A DNA stretch of 64,000 nt from Paulinella micropora (GCA_019918135.1 WBZZ01005935.1:70001-134000); one strand, 5' to 3'. Positions 1-9,267 are shown, numbered from the stretch's first letter. The notes: generated by a model from the sequence alone, not told the origin. Made by a program: numbers and translations.

Positions 1-87
1 TAATTTCTCGAACCATTTATTCTTTTCTTCTCTTTCAACATATTCACATTCGTTATTATCAACACTGATGCAATCATCTTCACTCAT
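1..87 (-). CDS. Hypothetical protein, N-terminal part (cut by window edge)
   Basis: Only the first 29 codons are in the window; the frame reads off the left edge. The start is the ATG whose first base is 87. The peptide opens MSEDDCISVDNNECEYVERE, which is acidic, and shows no domain I recognise. It is divergent from the gene starting near 359; the roughly 270 bases between them hold T-rich and A-rich tracts that could serve two promoters. Whether it belongs to the Polinton or to flanking DNA is unknown. Confidence 0.4.
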   Translation of the reverse strand, partial: MSEDDCISVDNNECEYVEREEKNKWFEKL

Positions 88-358
88 TTTTACGAAGGTG
101 AAAAATGTAAGAAAGTAGTCCAAAAGCAAAAAAGCAAAACTATACTGGTGTGTTTTTTTACCTCACCTTTCCCATGTGCGGTGGTTGTCTGAATAAGTAA
201 AATGGAAAAACTAGTCAGGCGGGCACATATCTCCCTCCATTTTTTTGATGATCAACAGGGTCATACAAATTTTCTACTACAGAAATATTTCTTGGTTTTC
301 TCAGAAAGACCAAAGTGCGAAAAGAAAAAATACAGAACCCTTGTGTGTTCTTTGTAGG

Positions 359-1057
359 ATGTCTGACAACGAGCCTGAAGAGGAGCAACGCGACGACCCA
401 GAGCGGGAAGAGCCTGAAAATGAGGTAATTTCATTTATGTTTTTTGTTTTATGTGTATGTGTATGTGTAGCAAACCGAGGAAAAAAAGGCCCCAGACCAA
501 GCAGTGGAGGTAATCATTTTTCTTCTGTTGTTTGTATTCATTGTCTGTCAAATTAGGGAATTACTGATGGTGTCAATGATGTCTCCCTTAAATAACCTGA
601 TTGGAATATGCCCTAGGGCTAGTAGAAAAAAGGGAGAGAAAAAAAAAGTGGCAGACCGGTGGGTAGTCGTAATGTGGTTATCAGAATTGATGATGTTCAG
701 GTCGTTATAAACAAGGAGGCTGGGGAAGCAAAGTGGTCTTTTCCAGCAAAGCCCAATTCTATTCCTGTCATCGTGTGGGGATATCGGTCTCCTCCCGCCG
801 AAATTTCTAACTATGTCGTAGTGTTGATGGGCGATAGAGAACCAGATTCTGTCATCATGGTTAGGTCTTGGCCGAACGTGGCGGATAGTCTCCCATTTCG
901 GCATGGTTGTAAGAACCATTTACAAGGCTTCTCAGGTCGCATAATTAAACTAGCATTTACCTGTAGACCTAAACTAGTGCTATGTTCGCAAAATATGAAT
1001 CTACAAGTAAATGGTATGCCAAATATGACATCTTTAGTTAATGTTTCTGTGAACTAA
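359..1057 (+). CDS. Hypothetical protein with acidic start and AT-hook-like segment, probably spliced
   Basis: The first exon from ATG 359 encodes an acidic peptide (MSDNEPEEEQRDDPEREEPE). Two GT-AG introns of 46 and 47 bases can be removed without disturbing the frame; a third of 47 bases (570-616) is possible but its join is uncertain. The last exon, open from about 626 to 1057, contains KKSGRPVGSRN, which resembles an AT-hook (GRP core between basic residues), followed by a compact domain of about 130 residues that I do not recognise. The gene is convergent with the integrase, ending only 7 bases from it. DNA binding is an inference from the AT-hook alone. It could be a Polinton accessory gene or a flanking host gene. 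Confidence 0.45.
425..470 (+). other. Candidate spliceosomal intron, 46 bases
   Basis: It starts GTAATT and ends TGTGTAG, is T-rich throughout and leaves complete codons on both sides (22 codons before, 13 after). The unspliced frame stays open but reads a hydrophobic run that looks non-coding (ISFMFFVLCVCVCV). Confidence 0.5.
510..556 (+). other. Candidate spliceosomal intron, 47 bases
   Basis: It starts GTAATC and ends AAATTAG with a T-rich body, almost the same length as the intron at 425-470 and also between complete codons. A pair of such short, similar introns argues for a lineage with very small introns. Confidence 0.45.
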
Positions 1058-1064
1058 TATTTTA

Positions 1065-2028
1065 TTAAAGGTCTAAGTTTTCAACTTTCTTTTTAATTCT
1101 AGCACTACTTCGTATGTTTTCCTGTTTAATTTCAAGTGATTTTAATAAATTAATCTTTTTTTTCTCTTTCGTAATTTGTTTAACTTTATCTGCTAACTGC
1201 TCTGCCGGTTCTGTTTCTTCCGGTTGCTCATCAACATGGGTCTTTAATAATTCACTCTGCCTTACTAAGTCCTCTTCAGATAGTATGACTTTGAAGCCCT
1301 TACGGCCCTTAACCTTAAATATAGTTTTACTGAATTGTTTATCACCTTTAGAAAAAAAATAGTTCTTTCTAATTCCTTTCTCACTCTTGTTCCCTTAGGG
1401 AATTCATTAATTAAAGGATTTCTGTATATTTCCTGAGTGTTCTTTTCAGTTCCTTCATAAACATTAATAGGAACTGCTTTTATTGTTGTATGATATGTTT
1501 TATTATAAGCATCAATAACCTCATGAATAATCGGCACCCATTGAAAATTTTCATTAAATTCCCATGTTAAATTTAATTCATTCCGTATTGTTCTAATAAA
1601 TCTATCTATTATTCCCATTGTTCTGTGGTCTCCTACTTGAACCGGTCTGTGTTCAATATTGTTCTGTCTAAAATATTCAGCCACTTGACCCTTAAACTCA
1701 CCGCCATTATCTGAAGTAATACTTTTAGGGACTTCTTTTGTAAATATTTTTTTAATCCTTCCAAAACATAACCTGTAGTTTTATTTTTAATTGGTTCAAT
1801 CCACCCACGACGGCTATAGACATCAATGGCTACTAGTCCGAAATTATAGTTTGCATTACCTTTCTTTGTTGCAACCTTTGACATATCCATTAAGTCAATA
1901 AATACTTGGCTTAGTGGTTTAGCCTCGGGGGCAGTTATTGTGTTCCATATCTTAGCGGGCTTTGATTGCTTGTGTATTTCAATTGCTTCTTCAAGTTTTT
2001 CTTTCCGCTCTGTCTGCTCAGGAGTCTC

Positions 2029-2075
<47 letters not shown>

Positions 2076-2100
2076 GCTGATTTGTGTGCTTATTATCCAT
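1065..2100 (-). CDS. Polinton integrase (rve family), broken
   Basis: This is a DDE-type integrase that would insert the element's DNA ends into the host genome. The rve core is recognisable: an aspartate in VFIDLMDM, a second in VAIDVYSRRGW, and downstream the conserved segment around MGIIDRFIRTIRNE and IDAYNKTYHTT that leads into the C-terminal region. The N-terminus carries a long glutamine run encoded by pure CAA codons just after MDNKHTN. The C-terminal part is lysine-rich and charged. The start is the ATG at 2100, which abuts a promoter-like inverted repeat. The gene is broken about twice. Together with polymerase B and the capsid genes it identifies the element as a Polinton rather than a virophage lacking integrase. 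Confidence 0.88.
2029..2077 (-). repeat. (CAA)n microsatellite encoding a poly-Gln run in the integrase
   Basis: About 16 uninterrupted GTT units on the plus strand (CAA on the coding strand) encode a glutamine run near the integrase N-terminus. The single-codon purity suggests recent slippage expansion. Confidence 0.9.
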
Positions 2101-2154
2101 GATATTTTAGAATTGCGTTTCGTGCTTCGGACTCTCTCTTATTCTAAAACATCG
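2101..2154 (-). promoter_or_regulatory. Promoter-type inverted repeat of the integrase gene
   Basis: On the minus strand this reads CGATGTTTTAGAAT, about 30 bases including GAAGCACGAA, then ATTCTAAAATATC directly against the integrase ATG. The 9-base arms TTTTAGAAT and ATTCTAAAA are perfect inverse complements. The same arrangement precedes three other genes of the element (7321, 9216, 10177). A role in transcription start is inferred from its position. Confidence 0.65.
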
Positions 2155-2186
2155 TTTTTTCTTTTTCTTTTTTATTTAATCGCAGA

Positions 2187-2223
2187 CGATGTTTGTTGAA
2201 GACGAAGTCTGAAACAAATATCA
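2187..2223 (-). terminator. Gene-end stem-loop of the 2221-2743 gene
   Basis: On the minus strand it reads GATATTTGTT, then a nested hairpin (AGAC TTC GTCT inside TTTGTT/AACAAA), then AAACATCG. It overlaps the stop of the charged-protein gene and is the minus-strand member of a set of six similar gene-end elements. Confidence 0.6.
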
Positions 2224-2743
2224 AAATTTTAAGAAACATTTTTCAATATCATCATTTTTTTCTTTCTTGCTTGATTTCTCTGCTTGATTATAAACATTAA
2301 CTGATATGTTTGATTTCTTACCATTTCCTTTCTTAGATTTAGGCTTCGGCTCTTTTTCACTTTCTTCACTTTCGCTTTCGCTATCATCAGGTTCAGGCTC
2401 AGGCACATGCTTTTTACTTACTTTCTTCTTTGCTTCCGCTTTCTTTCTTCTTATTTTCATCTTAGCCATCTTTTCAGCGATAATGTCGGTAAAATCGCAT
2501 TCTTCATCGCTCTCACTGCTTTCTTCTGGTGTGTCATCTTGGTCTTTTCCATTAATAATATCATTAGCAACACCCATTTCGGCCATTCGGTTTATCTTTT
2601 CTTCCATCTTCATCATCGCCTACATAAGCCTTTCTACACTTTGCTAATTTCTCTTTTGCTATTTCAATCTTTTGTTGTTTCTTATTTTTTATTCCCTCAT
2701 CTGCTTTTCCCCAGTTCTTATGACTTGCTTCGGGAGACAGCAT
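2221..2743 (-). CDS. Charged hypothetical Polinton protein, broken
   Basis: The start is the ATG at 2743 (peptide MLSPEASHKNWGKADEGIKN). The product is highly charged, with acidic Ser/Glu stretches (PEESSESDEECDF, DDSESESEESEKEP) alternating with lysine-rich blocks, and no transmembrane segment or known domain. It is broken about once. It lies between the integrase and the fibre gene and is divergent from the fibre. Its composition is like that of disordered nucleic-acid or protein-binding tails, but no function can be assigned. Confidence 0.5.
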
Positions 2744-2764
2744 TTATACTAAGATTATTATATT

Positions 2765-2838
2765 TTAGTATTTTTTAAATAAATAAATAAATAATTAATA
2801 AATAAATAATAGGTTCCTCTTTCAAGTCTCTCTTAGGC
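2765..2838. promoter_or_regulatory. AT-only tract between divergent genes
   Basis: About 45 bases of AAATAAATAAAT/AATTAATAAA repeats separate the charged-protein gene (minus) from the fibre gene (plus). Position and composition fit a shared TATA-like promoter region. None of the TTTTAGAAT-type inverted repeat is present here. Confidence 0.35.
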
Positions 2839-5018
2839 TTGTCAGAAATCGCGACAGATAGCCTTTCAATCGCCAACCTTGACCTAACCAATACCAACAT
2901 AGTGGGTTTAAACACTGACAGAGTGCCAGAAGATTCCGACTCAATAAATCTTTATTATACTGATGCGCGATTTGACACACGTCTCGCTTTAAAATCAACA
3001 ACAGACCTAAAAGAAGGGCTTAATTATTATTGGACTGATAACCGCTTTGATGGTCGGTTCGCTTTAAAATCAACAACTGACCTAAAAGAAGGACTTAATT
3101 ATTATTGGACTGATAACCGCTTTGACACACGTATCGCTTTAAAATCAACATCAGACATCAAAGAAGGAAAAAATTTATAATATACAGAGCAACGAGTTAG
3201 GGACAACGACGAAGTCAAAGCCTCAACTCAACACAGAAGCAATACTTCCAATCCGCACCAAACCAGCCTTTATAATTTGATAGACACGAACATATCTGCA
3301 CCAGTGGTCGGTCAATACTTAACATATAATGATGTAGATGGTAAATGGAAGAATACCGCCCTCGGTTCAATTGACACACTTTCTGATGTAGTCATAACCG
3401 CACCAATAGCCACTAATAGGTATCTAACATATAATTCAATAAACTGGGTAAATAAAACATTTCCGATAAATGTTGATGAATTCGGCAATATTAGTATGGG
3501 AAGGACATAATGATAATAATAATAAAGTGTCAGCAGGTGGAAGTATAGATAGCCACAGCGATGTGACAATAACAGGCTTCCCAGCAGATAACCAACTGCT
3601 TATTTATAGCACAGGTCAATGGAGAAATACGACTTCACCCTTTCTGAGATTAGACGGCACTGCCAGTATGACGGGAGGAATAAAAGTGCTTCATCTGACA
3701 TTGTCAGTTTTAACAATGCTGGTGGTATGCGGTTTTATGGGGACTTAGATATGAACTCAAACAACATAACAAGTGCTGGAACAATAACGGGAACATCAAT
3801 CACTTCAACTGCTGGCATGACTACAACCACATTAACAACGAGTGACAAAATAACAACAGCACTAGGCAAACCGATAATCATAGGCAGAACAGCGAAAGGA
3901 GTAGGAGTAACTGGTGGCTTAGAATTATATGGAACAGAAGGAAATGCGAATGGTCCACACATTCAAGCATTCGTTCATACATCAGTTTATCCCACATTCC
4001 AATTATTGAATTATAGTCAGGACAATATTGCTTTAAGTTTGATAGTTATTGGGAGGGAGGTGGCTGGAAATCAAGCAACATAAACTCCAACTTTCAAATA
4101 TAAAAGATAAGCAACAAACTCGCTTTTAACTACAAATCAGGAGTATCACTTGGAGGAGCCATAGCATTTAGCGAGGCGATGAACATAAGCAATACAGGGG
4201 CAAGAACCGCAAATGCAGGCATATCTGTTGTTAATAGTACGGCAGATATAAGAGGAGAAGCAAGAAGTGGGTCTCATGCTACACCAGTCGGATTATATGT
4301 CACAGCCAATCTTGGAGCATCTTCTGCCGGTGTTGAATTTAGACACAGCAACGGAACACAGGGAGTTAGTTTTGGTTATAATTCAATATATGCTACGGGA
4401 AGCAATGCCAATCAAGACTTAAATTTTTATGCGAGGGGAAGTGGAGTTATCTATGCTTAGAGTGCTATAAGTTGTTCTTCAACATTAACTCTTCCAACAA
4501 CATCTAGCGGTTCTTTAACAATAAGACAAAGACCAAGTTCTACTTACGACCCACAAATATATATGAAATCAGGAGGATATTCAAATTATGTCACAATATG
4601 CTCATCTCAGGGAATTCTACATGCTTGGACTACTTCAAACTCTACGGGTGAGCCGTCTCGCAATTATAATTATGTTCCACTTAATGGTGCTTGGACAAAC
4701 TCATCGGACAGGAGGATAAAATCAGATATTAAAACATTAGACTGCGGGGATTGTTGTGAGAAACTAATGAAAATAAATTGTTGTTCATATTATTTGAAAT
4801 CAGACGAAAAGAAAGAACAAAAGAACCACGGATTTATTGCTGATGAAGTTAAAAAAATATTTCCTGAATTTGTATCTGAAAGTGGAATGAAAGTAGATGA
4901 TGGAAATGGCAACCTTGAAGACATAACATATACAGACTTTATTCCAATATTGGTCAGTGCTTTTCAACATATGGAGGAAAAGGTGATTAATTTAGAAAAA
5001 GAAAATAAAATCTTATGA
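2839..5018 (+). CDS. Tail-fibre-like protein with C-terminal S74 chaperone domain, broken
   Basis: This is a long trimeric-fibre-type protein, probably an outer attachment fibre. Near its start are three 25-residue tandem repeats (75 bases each, about 2945-3170) with the NYYWTDNRFD and ALKSTTDLKEG words typical of phage and giant-virus fibres. The middle is Ser/Thr/Asn/Gly-rich and beta-like. The last 100 residues form a peptidase S74 (intramolecular chaperone) domain: SDRRIKSDIKTL, then HGFIADEVKKIFPE and ITYTDFIPILVSAFQ, ending in a short coiled coil. S74 domains trimerise the fibre and then cut themselves off. No ATG is evident at the 5' end. The gene is broken about five or six times. Confidence 0.75.
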
Positions 5019-5075
5019 TTATTATAGAAGATACATCCAACCAATTAGCAGAAATCAGAGCAGTCGTTTTCCCTA

Positions 5076-5219
5076 ATGTCTAATAATACAACTAGACTTC
5101 ACAGACCCCCGCCTATTATGGATATGGATGGCGAACTAACTCCCGAATTAAAGTCTCGTGTTCTTGAAGTAGAACTAAAGACTGAGGAAAAAAAAAGTAG
5201 AGCACGAATTGGAAGATAA
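5076..5219 (+). CDS. Small hypothetical protein, 47 residues
   Basis: ATG 5076 opens a 47-codon frame (MSNNTTRLHRPPPIMDMDGE...) with a proline-rich start and a Lys/Glu-rich tail. It overlaps the next frame by a few bases, an arrangement common among small Polinton genes. There is no recognisable domain; its reality rests on position and clean start and stop. Confidence 0.4.
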   Translation: MSNNTTRLHRPPPIMDMDGELTPELKSRVLEVELKTEEKKSRARIGR

Positions 5220-5565
5220 CTGGAATTGTTGTTGTATAAAAAACAGGCCGACCGACAGCCGACTTATTAAATACTTATTTCAAATGGGTATCATTATTGC
5301 CATTATAACCCTTTGTATCGTGAGGCTATCTGAAAAGAACTTACCTTGTGAGGTTGCTAATACTTATGTCGGAATTTTGACTTTACTCATAGGAATTTGC
5401 CTGTCATCGCCTTCTTCAAGTAAGAACTCGTATAAATGTATTTTTTACCATGAACTATCGCTGGCACAGATTAAAGGAACCGCATCATCAAAACTAACAC
5501 ACCAATCACTCATAGGCTTATACACACATTTAAATTTAGTTTCAATACCTTGCTTTATACAATAA
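5209..5565 (+). CDS. Small membrane protein with two hydrophobic segments
   Basis: After a short Cys-containing N-terminus, two hydrophobic stretches (MGIIIAIITLCIV and TYVGILTLLIGICL) would make a two-pass membrane protein. Small membrane proteins of this sort are common in Polintons and Polinton-like viruses, but the family is not recognised. The C-terminal third overlaps the opposite-strand gene at 5445-5660 and may not be coding, so the true 3' end could lie near 5440. Confidence 0.45.
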   Translation: MEDNWNCCCIKNRPTDSRLIKYLFQMGIIIAIITLCIVRLSEKNLPCEVANTYVGILTLLIGICLSSPSSSKNSYKCIFYHELSLAQIKGTASSKLTHQSLIGLYTHLNLVSIPCFIQ

Positions 5566-5660
5566 ACACACGCATCTCGCTTTGTTTGATTTACTCTGCT
5601 ATAAAAGTCGCAGGCTGTCCGACCTAACACAGAGCATACAAATAATAATATTAATAACAT
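5445..5660 (-). CDS. Secreted Cys-rich peptide, 71 residues
   Basis: The N-terminus MLLILLFVCSVLGRTAC is a convincing signal peptide followed by a small domain with six more cysteines (DACVYCIKQG, KFKCVYKP, DWCVSF, LICASD). The start has an AT-rich upstream region (5661-5686) shared with the divergent gene at 5687. A disulfide-stabilised secreted or membrane-lumenal peptide is inferred; no family is recognised. Confidence 0.5.
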   Translation of the reverse strand: MLLILLFVCSVLGRTACDFYSRVNQTKRDACVYCIKQGIETKFKCVYKPMSDWCVSFDDAVPLICASDSSW

Positions 5661-5686
5661 TTTTTATATTATATATTATATAATTT

Positions 5687-6043
5687 ATGAGTGAGTTCAA
5701 ATACCAAAAGATTATTTTTCTGACTAATGATTTTGTGGGTAAATCATTTAACCAGAACATTCAAATGTCATTTACACCCACCAAAATGAATGTTAAGTTT
5801 ATTCACTACTATAACGACCAAACAGAGACAAAAACCAGAATTCTTTATATGGACAGAATTGGAATTATCTGTACATTCGCAGATAGTAATATAGCAAACA
5901 TTTCAAACCTCAGTTATAATTTGGGTGTAGTGGGTTGGTCTGACGGACAATATACATTTAAAGTTCTTGAAACTGACAGCGGAAATATTGATACAGGAAA
6001 TTTAGCGGGAAGAATTGTTATCGCTTTGGAATTTTTGGCTTAG
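5687..6043 (+). CDS. Hypothetical Polinton protein, 118 residues, apparently whole
   Basis: ATG 5687 opens a clean frame just upstream of the ATPase, whose ATG at 6053 is 10 bases past its stop. The protein alternates short hydrophobic and polar stretches in a beta-rich pattern (KIIFLTNDFVG, VKFIHYYNDQ, ILYMDRIGIICTFA) and ends in an aliphatic strand. Position among morphogenesis genes suggests a small virion protein, which is inference only. Confidence 0.5.
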   Translation: MSEFKYQKIIFLTNDFVGKSFNQNIQMSFTPTKMNVKFIHYYNDQTETKTRILYMDRIGIICTFADSNIANISNLSYNLGVVGWSDGQYTFKVLETDSGNIDTGNLAGRIVIALEFLA

Positions 6044-6052
6044 AATATATAC

Positions 6053-6890
6053 AATGGAGAAGTTGAATAACGTGAAGGTGAAACCAGTGAAGCAGGAAGG
6101 CGAAGGAAACAAAAAAGCAAAAGGTTATAAATTATTTAATGAAACCTTCGCAAATATATTTCTACTCGCCCGTAAGAAAAGTGGAAACACAACAGCACTC
6201 TTTGAAATACTGAAACGAACTACAGATAGAAAAACCCGTATTATTCATTATTGCTTCAACAATACACAAGGACTACATTTATAAAACAATGGTAAAGCAC
6301 TTTAAGAACAGGGAAAACCAAATGGCGGTATATACTTTTCTTAAATCAGATGGTGTGAATGTCATTGATTATGAGTTAGACAAACTTGACAGGAATCTCC
6401 AGCATGCTGGAGATAACGAACAACAAGAAGGTGAAATTAAACAGGATGATAAAGAACCGATGGAAAAACCACAATTTTTATACTTTGGAAAAGAAAGAAA
6501 CAGATAAAGGAGGCACCAAAAGAACGACCGGGCAAGTATATTTCGCCAGACGTTGTTCTTGTTTTGGACGATTTAGAAAGTGGATTAAGAGACAAGTCCG
6601 TAAGTGATTTGTTAAAAAAGAACAGACAATATAAAAGTAAGGTGATTATGTCAAGCCAGTATCTTAACGACCTACGGCCAGAAGCCATTAAACAATTAGA
6701 TTATTTATTAATCTTTCCAGGCCAATATCAGGACAAAATGGAACTCGTGTATAAACACTTAGATTTATCTTTTGATTTTGATTACTTTCTGGAAAAATAT
6801 CACGAGGCTACAAAGGAGAGATTTAATTTTCTTTATGTTTCAAGTGTTGATGATGAATTACGGAAGAATTTCTCATTAAAATTTTTATAA
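6053..6890 (+). CDS. DNA-packaging ATPase (A32/FtsK-HerA type), broken
   Basis: It would drive genome packaging into the capsid. The recognisable parts are a P-loop region near residue 40 (IFLLARKKSG), the Walker B segment VVLVLDDLES, and the downstream helicase-like stretch KSKVIMSSQYLNDL followed by KQLDYLLIFPG, typical of Polinton and virophage ATPases (usual length 220-280 residues). The start is ATG 6053 (MEKLNNVKVKPVKQ), which gives the expected length. The gene is broken about twice. It precedes the core-like, protease, penton and capsid genes, the usual Polinton morphogenesis order. Confidence 0.82.
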
Positions 6891-6926
6891 AAAATATCTT
6901 AAATAATTTTTTTTTTACTTATTATA

Positions 6927-7331
6927 ATGGTAGTAAAAACAACTCGTGTTGAAGTCATTCCAACAATCGGCAAACGAACCATTAACTCAAGCACAAATAT
7001 GGCAGGAGGTAAAAAGAAAACTGGACGGAAGAAGAAGCAAGGAGGCAAGGGGCAGGCTGGCGGTAAAATTAACTGGCAAAAAGTGGGGAAAACGGCCTTG
7101 GCTGTTAATAAATTCCTTTGTGATAACAAAGTAATCTCTAGAACTGCTGGAGCCTTAAGCAGTATTGGAGTGCCTTATGCTGGGTCTGTCCAAGCCACCG
7201 CTTCAAAATTGGGGTATGGTAAGCAGAGAGGACGAGGTGCACTTAAGTTTGAAAAGATATTTATCAACTTCACTCTCATTCGCTTAGCTCATTCTCGTTT
7301 GTTGATAAACATCGAAAAAACGATGTTTTAG
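6927..7331 (+). CDS. Basic core-like (pX/pVII-type) small virion protein
   Basis: ATG 6927 follows a T-rich tract. The N-terminal half is strongly basic (GGKKKTGRKKKQGGKGQ), followed by an amphipathic segment (INWQKVGKTALAVNKFL, GALSSIGVPYAGSVQAT). Basic proteins of this shape occupy this position in adintoviruses and Polintons and are compared with adenovirus pX or pVII, which condense DNA in the capsid and are cut by the viral protease. The 3' end is uncertain because the frame runs into the gene-end stem-loop at 7256. DNA condensation is inferred from charge and context. Confidence 0.5.
   Translation: MVVKTTRVEVIPTIGKRTINSSTNMAGGKKKTGRKKKQGGKGQAGGKINWQKVGKTALAVNKFLCDNKVISRTAGALSSIGVPYAGSVQATASKLGYGKQRGRGALKFEKIFINFTLIRLAHSRLLINIEKTMF
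7256..7314 (+). terminator. Gene-end stem-loop after the basic core-like gene
   Basis: GATA is followed by the arm TTTATCAAC, a 32-base loop rich in TCATTCTCG-like words, the perfect arm GTTGATAAA and then CATCG. It has the same design as the elements at 9124, 10075, 11706, 13058 and (minus) 2187. Confidence 0.65.
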
Positions 7332-7384
7332 AATAAGCGAGAAATCTGGCGATTAGCCAGATAGAAGCGTAATTCTAAAATATC
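7321..7384 (+). promoter_or_regulatory. Promoter-type inverted repeat before the protease gene
   Basis: CGATGTTTTAGAATAAGCG opens the element and TAATTCTAAAATATC closes it, with the perfect 9-base arms TTTTAGAAT and ATTCTAAAA. The loop holds a second small hairpin (TCTGGC GATTA GCCAGA). The protease start codon lies 28 bases downstream. Confidence 0.65.
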
Positions 7385-7411
7385 AAAGAAATATTTTTTT
7401 GCTAATATAAA

Positions 7412-9105
7412 ATGGTTGCGAAAACCAAGCGAATAAAAAAGACAAAGGTAAGACCACCGCGGGTTTATAGGAATAAGAGCGGGAAGCCGTATATTATCCA
7501 CAAGGGTAAAAAATATTATCTTAATTTTGGTAAGAAAACAAATGATAAGAGCACACTTCAAATTGTTAAACTTTTTATGAAATACTTAAGCAGACCAAAA
7601 GCAAAGCGGACTACTAAAAAGGAGGATTTAAGAAAAGTCCAGAGCCTGTCAGAGATTGAACAGAATACGAGAACAGCAATTCAAGACCACTTAGATAAAC
7701 TCAGAAAGGAAAAGTATGAAGGTATTGAAACCATAGAAAAAAAGGAAAAGACAGCAAGGGAGGATTTAGAAGAGGAGAAGAAGAGGCAAGAAAGAAAAGA
7801 CATAGCCGATGCTAAGGAAAGACAAGATATAAAGGACAGGGAACATAAGAGAACTGGCGGAGATTAAGGAGAGACAGGAAGAAAAGGATAGGGAACAGAA
7901 GAAGGAACAACGACTTATTCAGGAACTAAATGCTGAACGACTACATAGACAGGGATTATTGACGGCTCCAGTTGCCCAGCCGATTATAGCGAAACCGAAT
8001 CCCCCTTCAACTATAAACAAACCAAAGAAAACCGCAACTACATCTTCCCCAAAAATAACTGATATAACTGACAAAGTAAATAAACAAGAAAAAAGATTTG
8101 GAAGAAGAAAAGAGACGAAGAATTATTGATGAAATGTTCTCTGAGAAAACGAGAAAAAAACGTGTCAAGTCATACAATAATAAATCACCTTAAAAAAGCA
8201 GGCATTAATATCCCTATCATAAAAAACAAAGGTTCAAACGACTACGCCACTAGTTTAAAGAGATGGTTATACACACAAAAAATCACTGAAAACATATCAT
8301 CGGCAGAAGATGGATGGGATAAACTAGAGCGATTTACAACAAAAATGATTGCTAAAAATGAAAGCAAAAAGAAGGAAGAAAAAAAAACTCCTGTAAATAG
8401 CACTCTATCGCCAATAGACCCGCCACGTTTTGAAACTTCGGATGCTAAACAACTTATATTTGAAATGACAAATACACAACCAGCGGAGACACAACCGACG
8501 TATGTAGCACCACCCCCGAGCACAAGTTCTGCGGAGCCACAGCAACCAGAGCCAGAGCAACCAGAGCCACAGCAACCAGAGCCAGAGGAGCCACAGCCAC
8601 AGCAAGAGGGAGAGGGACGGGGACTAATGACTAATGAAATAGATGACATAATGAAAAAATATGGATGGTATCTCGGAGCGATAGCGAGTGATGAAATCTA
8701 CAAGTTGAAGCCAGGAAGCAGAAAGCGATACGGATTTATTATGAATACCGACCCTAGCAACAAAAAAGGACAGCACTGGATGGCAGTATGGATTAGTCTA
8801 GATAAAGACAGGAGTGTTGAAGTGTATGACCCTTTAGCACTTTACGAGCCGACGGAAGACTTTCAACAACAAATGAAACAACTAATAGATAAAAGCCACC
8901 CCGATAGTTATGTATTAATGAAAGTAAATAAAGTAAAAGAGCAGAGTGATACTTCAGACACATGTGATGGTTTGCTATGCGTTTTTTAATGGAGCGGGCT
9001 AAAGGAGTGCGATTTAAATTCGCCAGTGGCTATACAGACTTAAAAGAAGAAGAAGCGGAAAAATTAAAAGCACAGAATGGGTATGGCTTTGACACCTTTT
9101 TATGA
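7412..9105 (+). CDS. Adenovirus-type maturation protease with long basic coiled-coil N-terminus, broken
   Basis: The C-terminal third is a C5/Ulp1-like cysteine protease of the Polinton type: a leader GLMTNEIDDIMKKYGWYLG, the histidine segment KGQHWMAVWISLD, an acidic residue in VEVYDPLALY, then the segment around SDTCDG with the expected Gln/Cys region. It matures capsid proteins. Upstream is a Lys/Arg-rich start (MVAKTKRIKKTKVRPPRVYR), then a long Glu/Lys/Arg coiled coil and a Pro/Glu/Gln repeat (QPEPEQPEPQQPEPEEP). The whole stretch reads as one gene broken about three times; it could also be two adjacent genes. A promoter-type inverted repeat sits just upstream and a gene-end stem-loop just downstream. 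Confidence 0.7.
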
Positions 9106-9123
9106 GCATCGCTTTCATTCGCT

Positions 9124-9182
9124 GATATTTATCAACTACACTCTATTTCGTTTCGTTCATTCTCGTTTCTTGATAAACATCG
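9124..9182 (+). terminator. Gene-end stem-loop after the protease
   Basis: GATATTTATCAA and TTGATAAACATCG form 8-base perfect arms (TTTATCAA/TTGATAAA) around a loop containing TTTCGTTTCGTTCATTCTCG. It lies about 20 bases past the protease stop. Confidence 0.65.
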
Positions 9183-9215
9183 AAAACCGATGTATTTTTT
9201 TCAATAAAGAAAAAA

Positions 9216-9267
9216 CGATGTTTAGAATAAGCGAGAGTGCGGAGCACGAAGCACAATTCTAAATATC
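9216..9267 (+). promoter_or_regulatory. Promoter-type inverted repeat before the penton gene
   Basis: CGATGTTTAGAATAAGCGAG starts the element and ACAATTCTAAATATC ends it immediately before the penton ATG at 9268, with GAGCACGAAGCAC in the loop. The arms TTTAGAAT and ATTCTAAA pair perfectly. Confidence 0.65.

Noticed and set aside
1-300. Left terminal inverted repeat of the Polinton
   Set aside because: No inverse complement of this sequence was seen near 16,830, and genes already occupy the left edge.
1065-2100. LTR retrotransposon or retrovirus, from the integrase
   Set aside because: There is no reverse transcriptase, protease-RT order or LTR, and the neighbours are Polinton capsid and polymerase genes.
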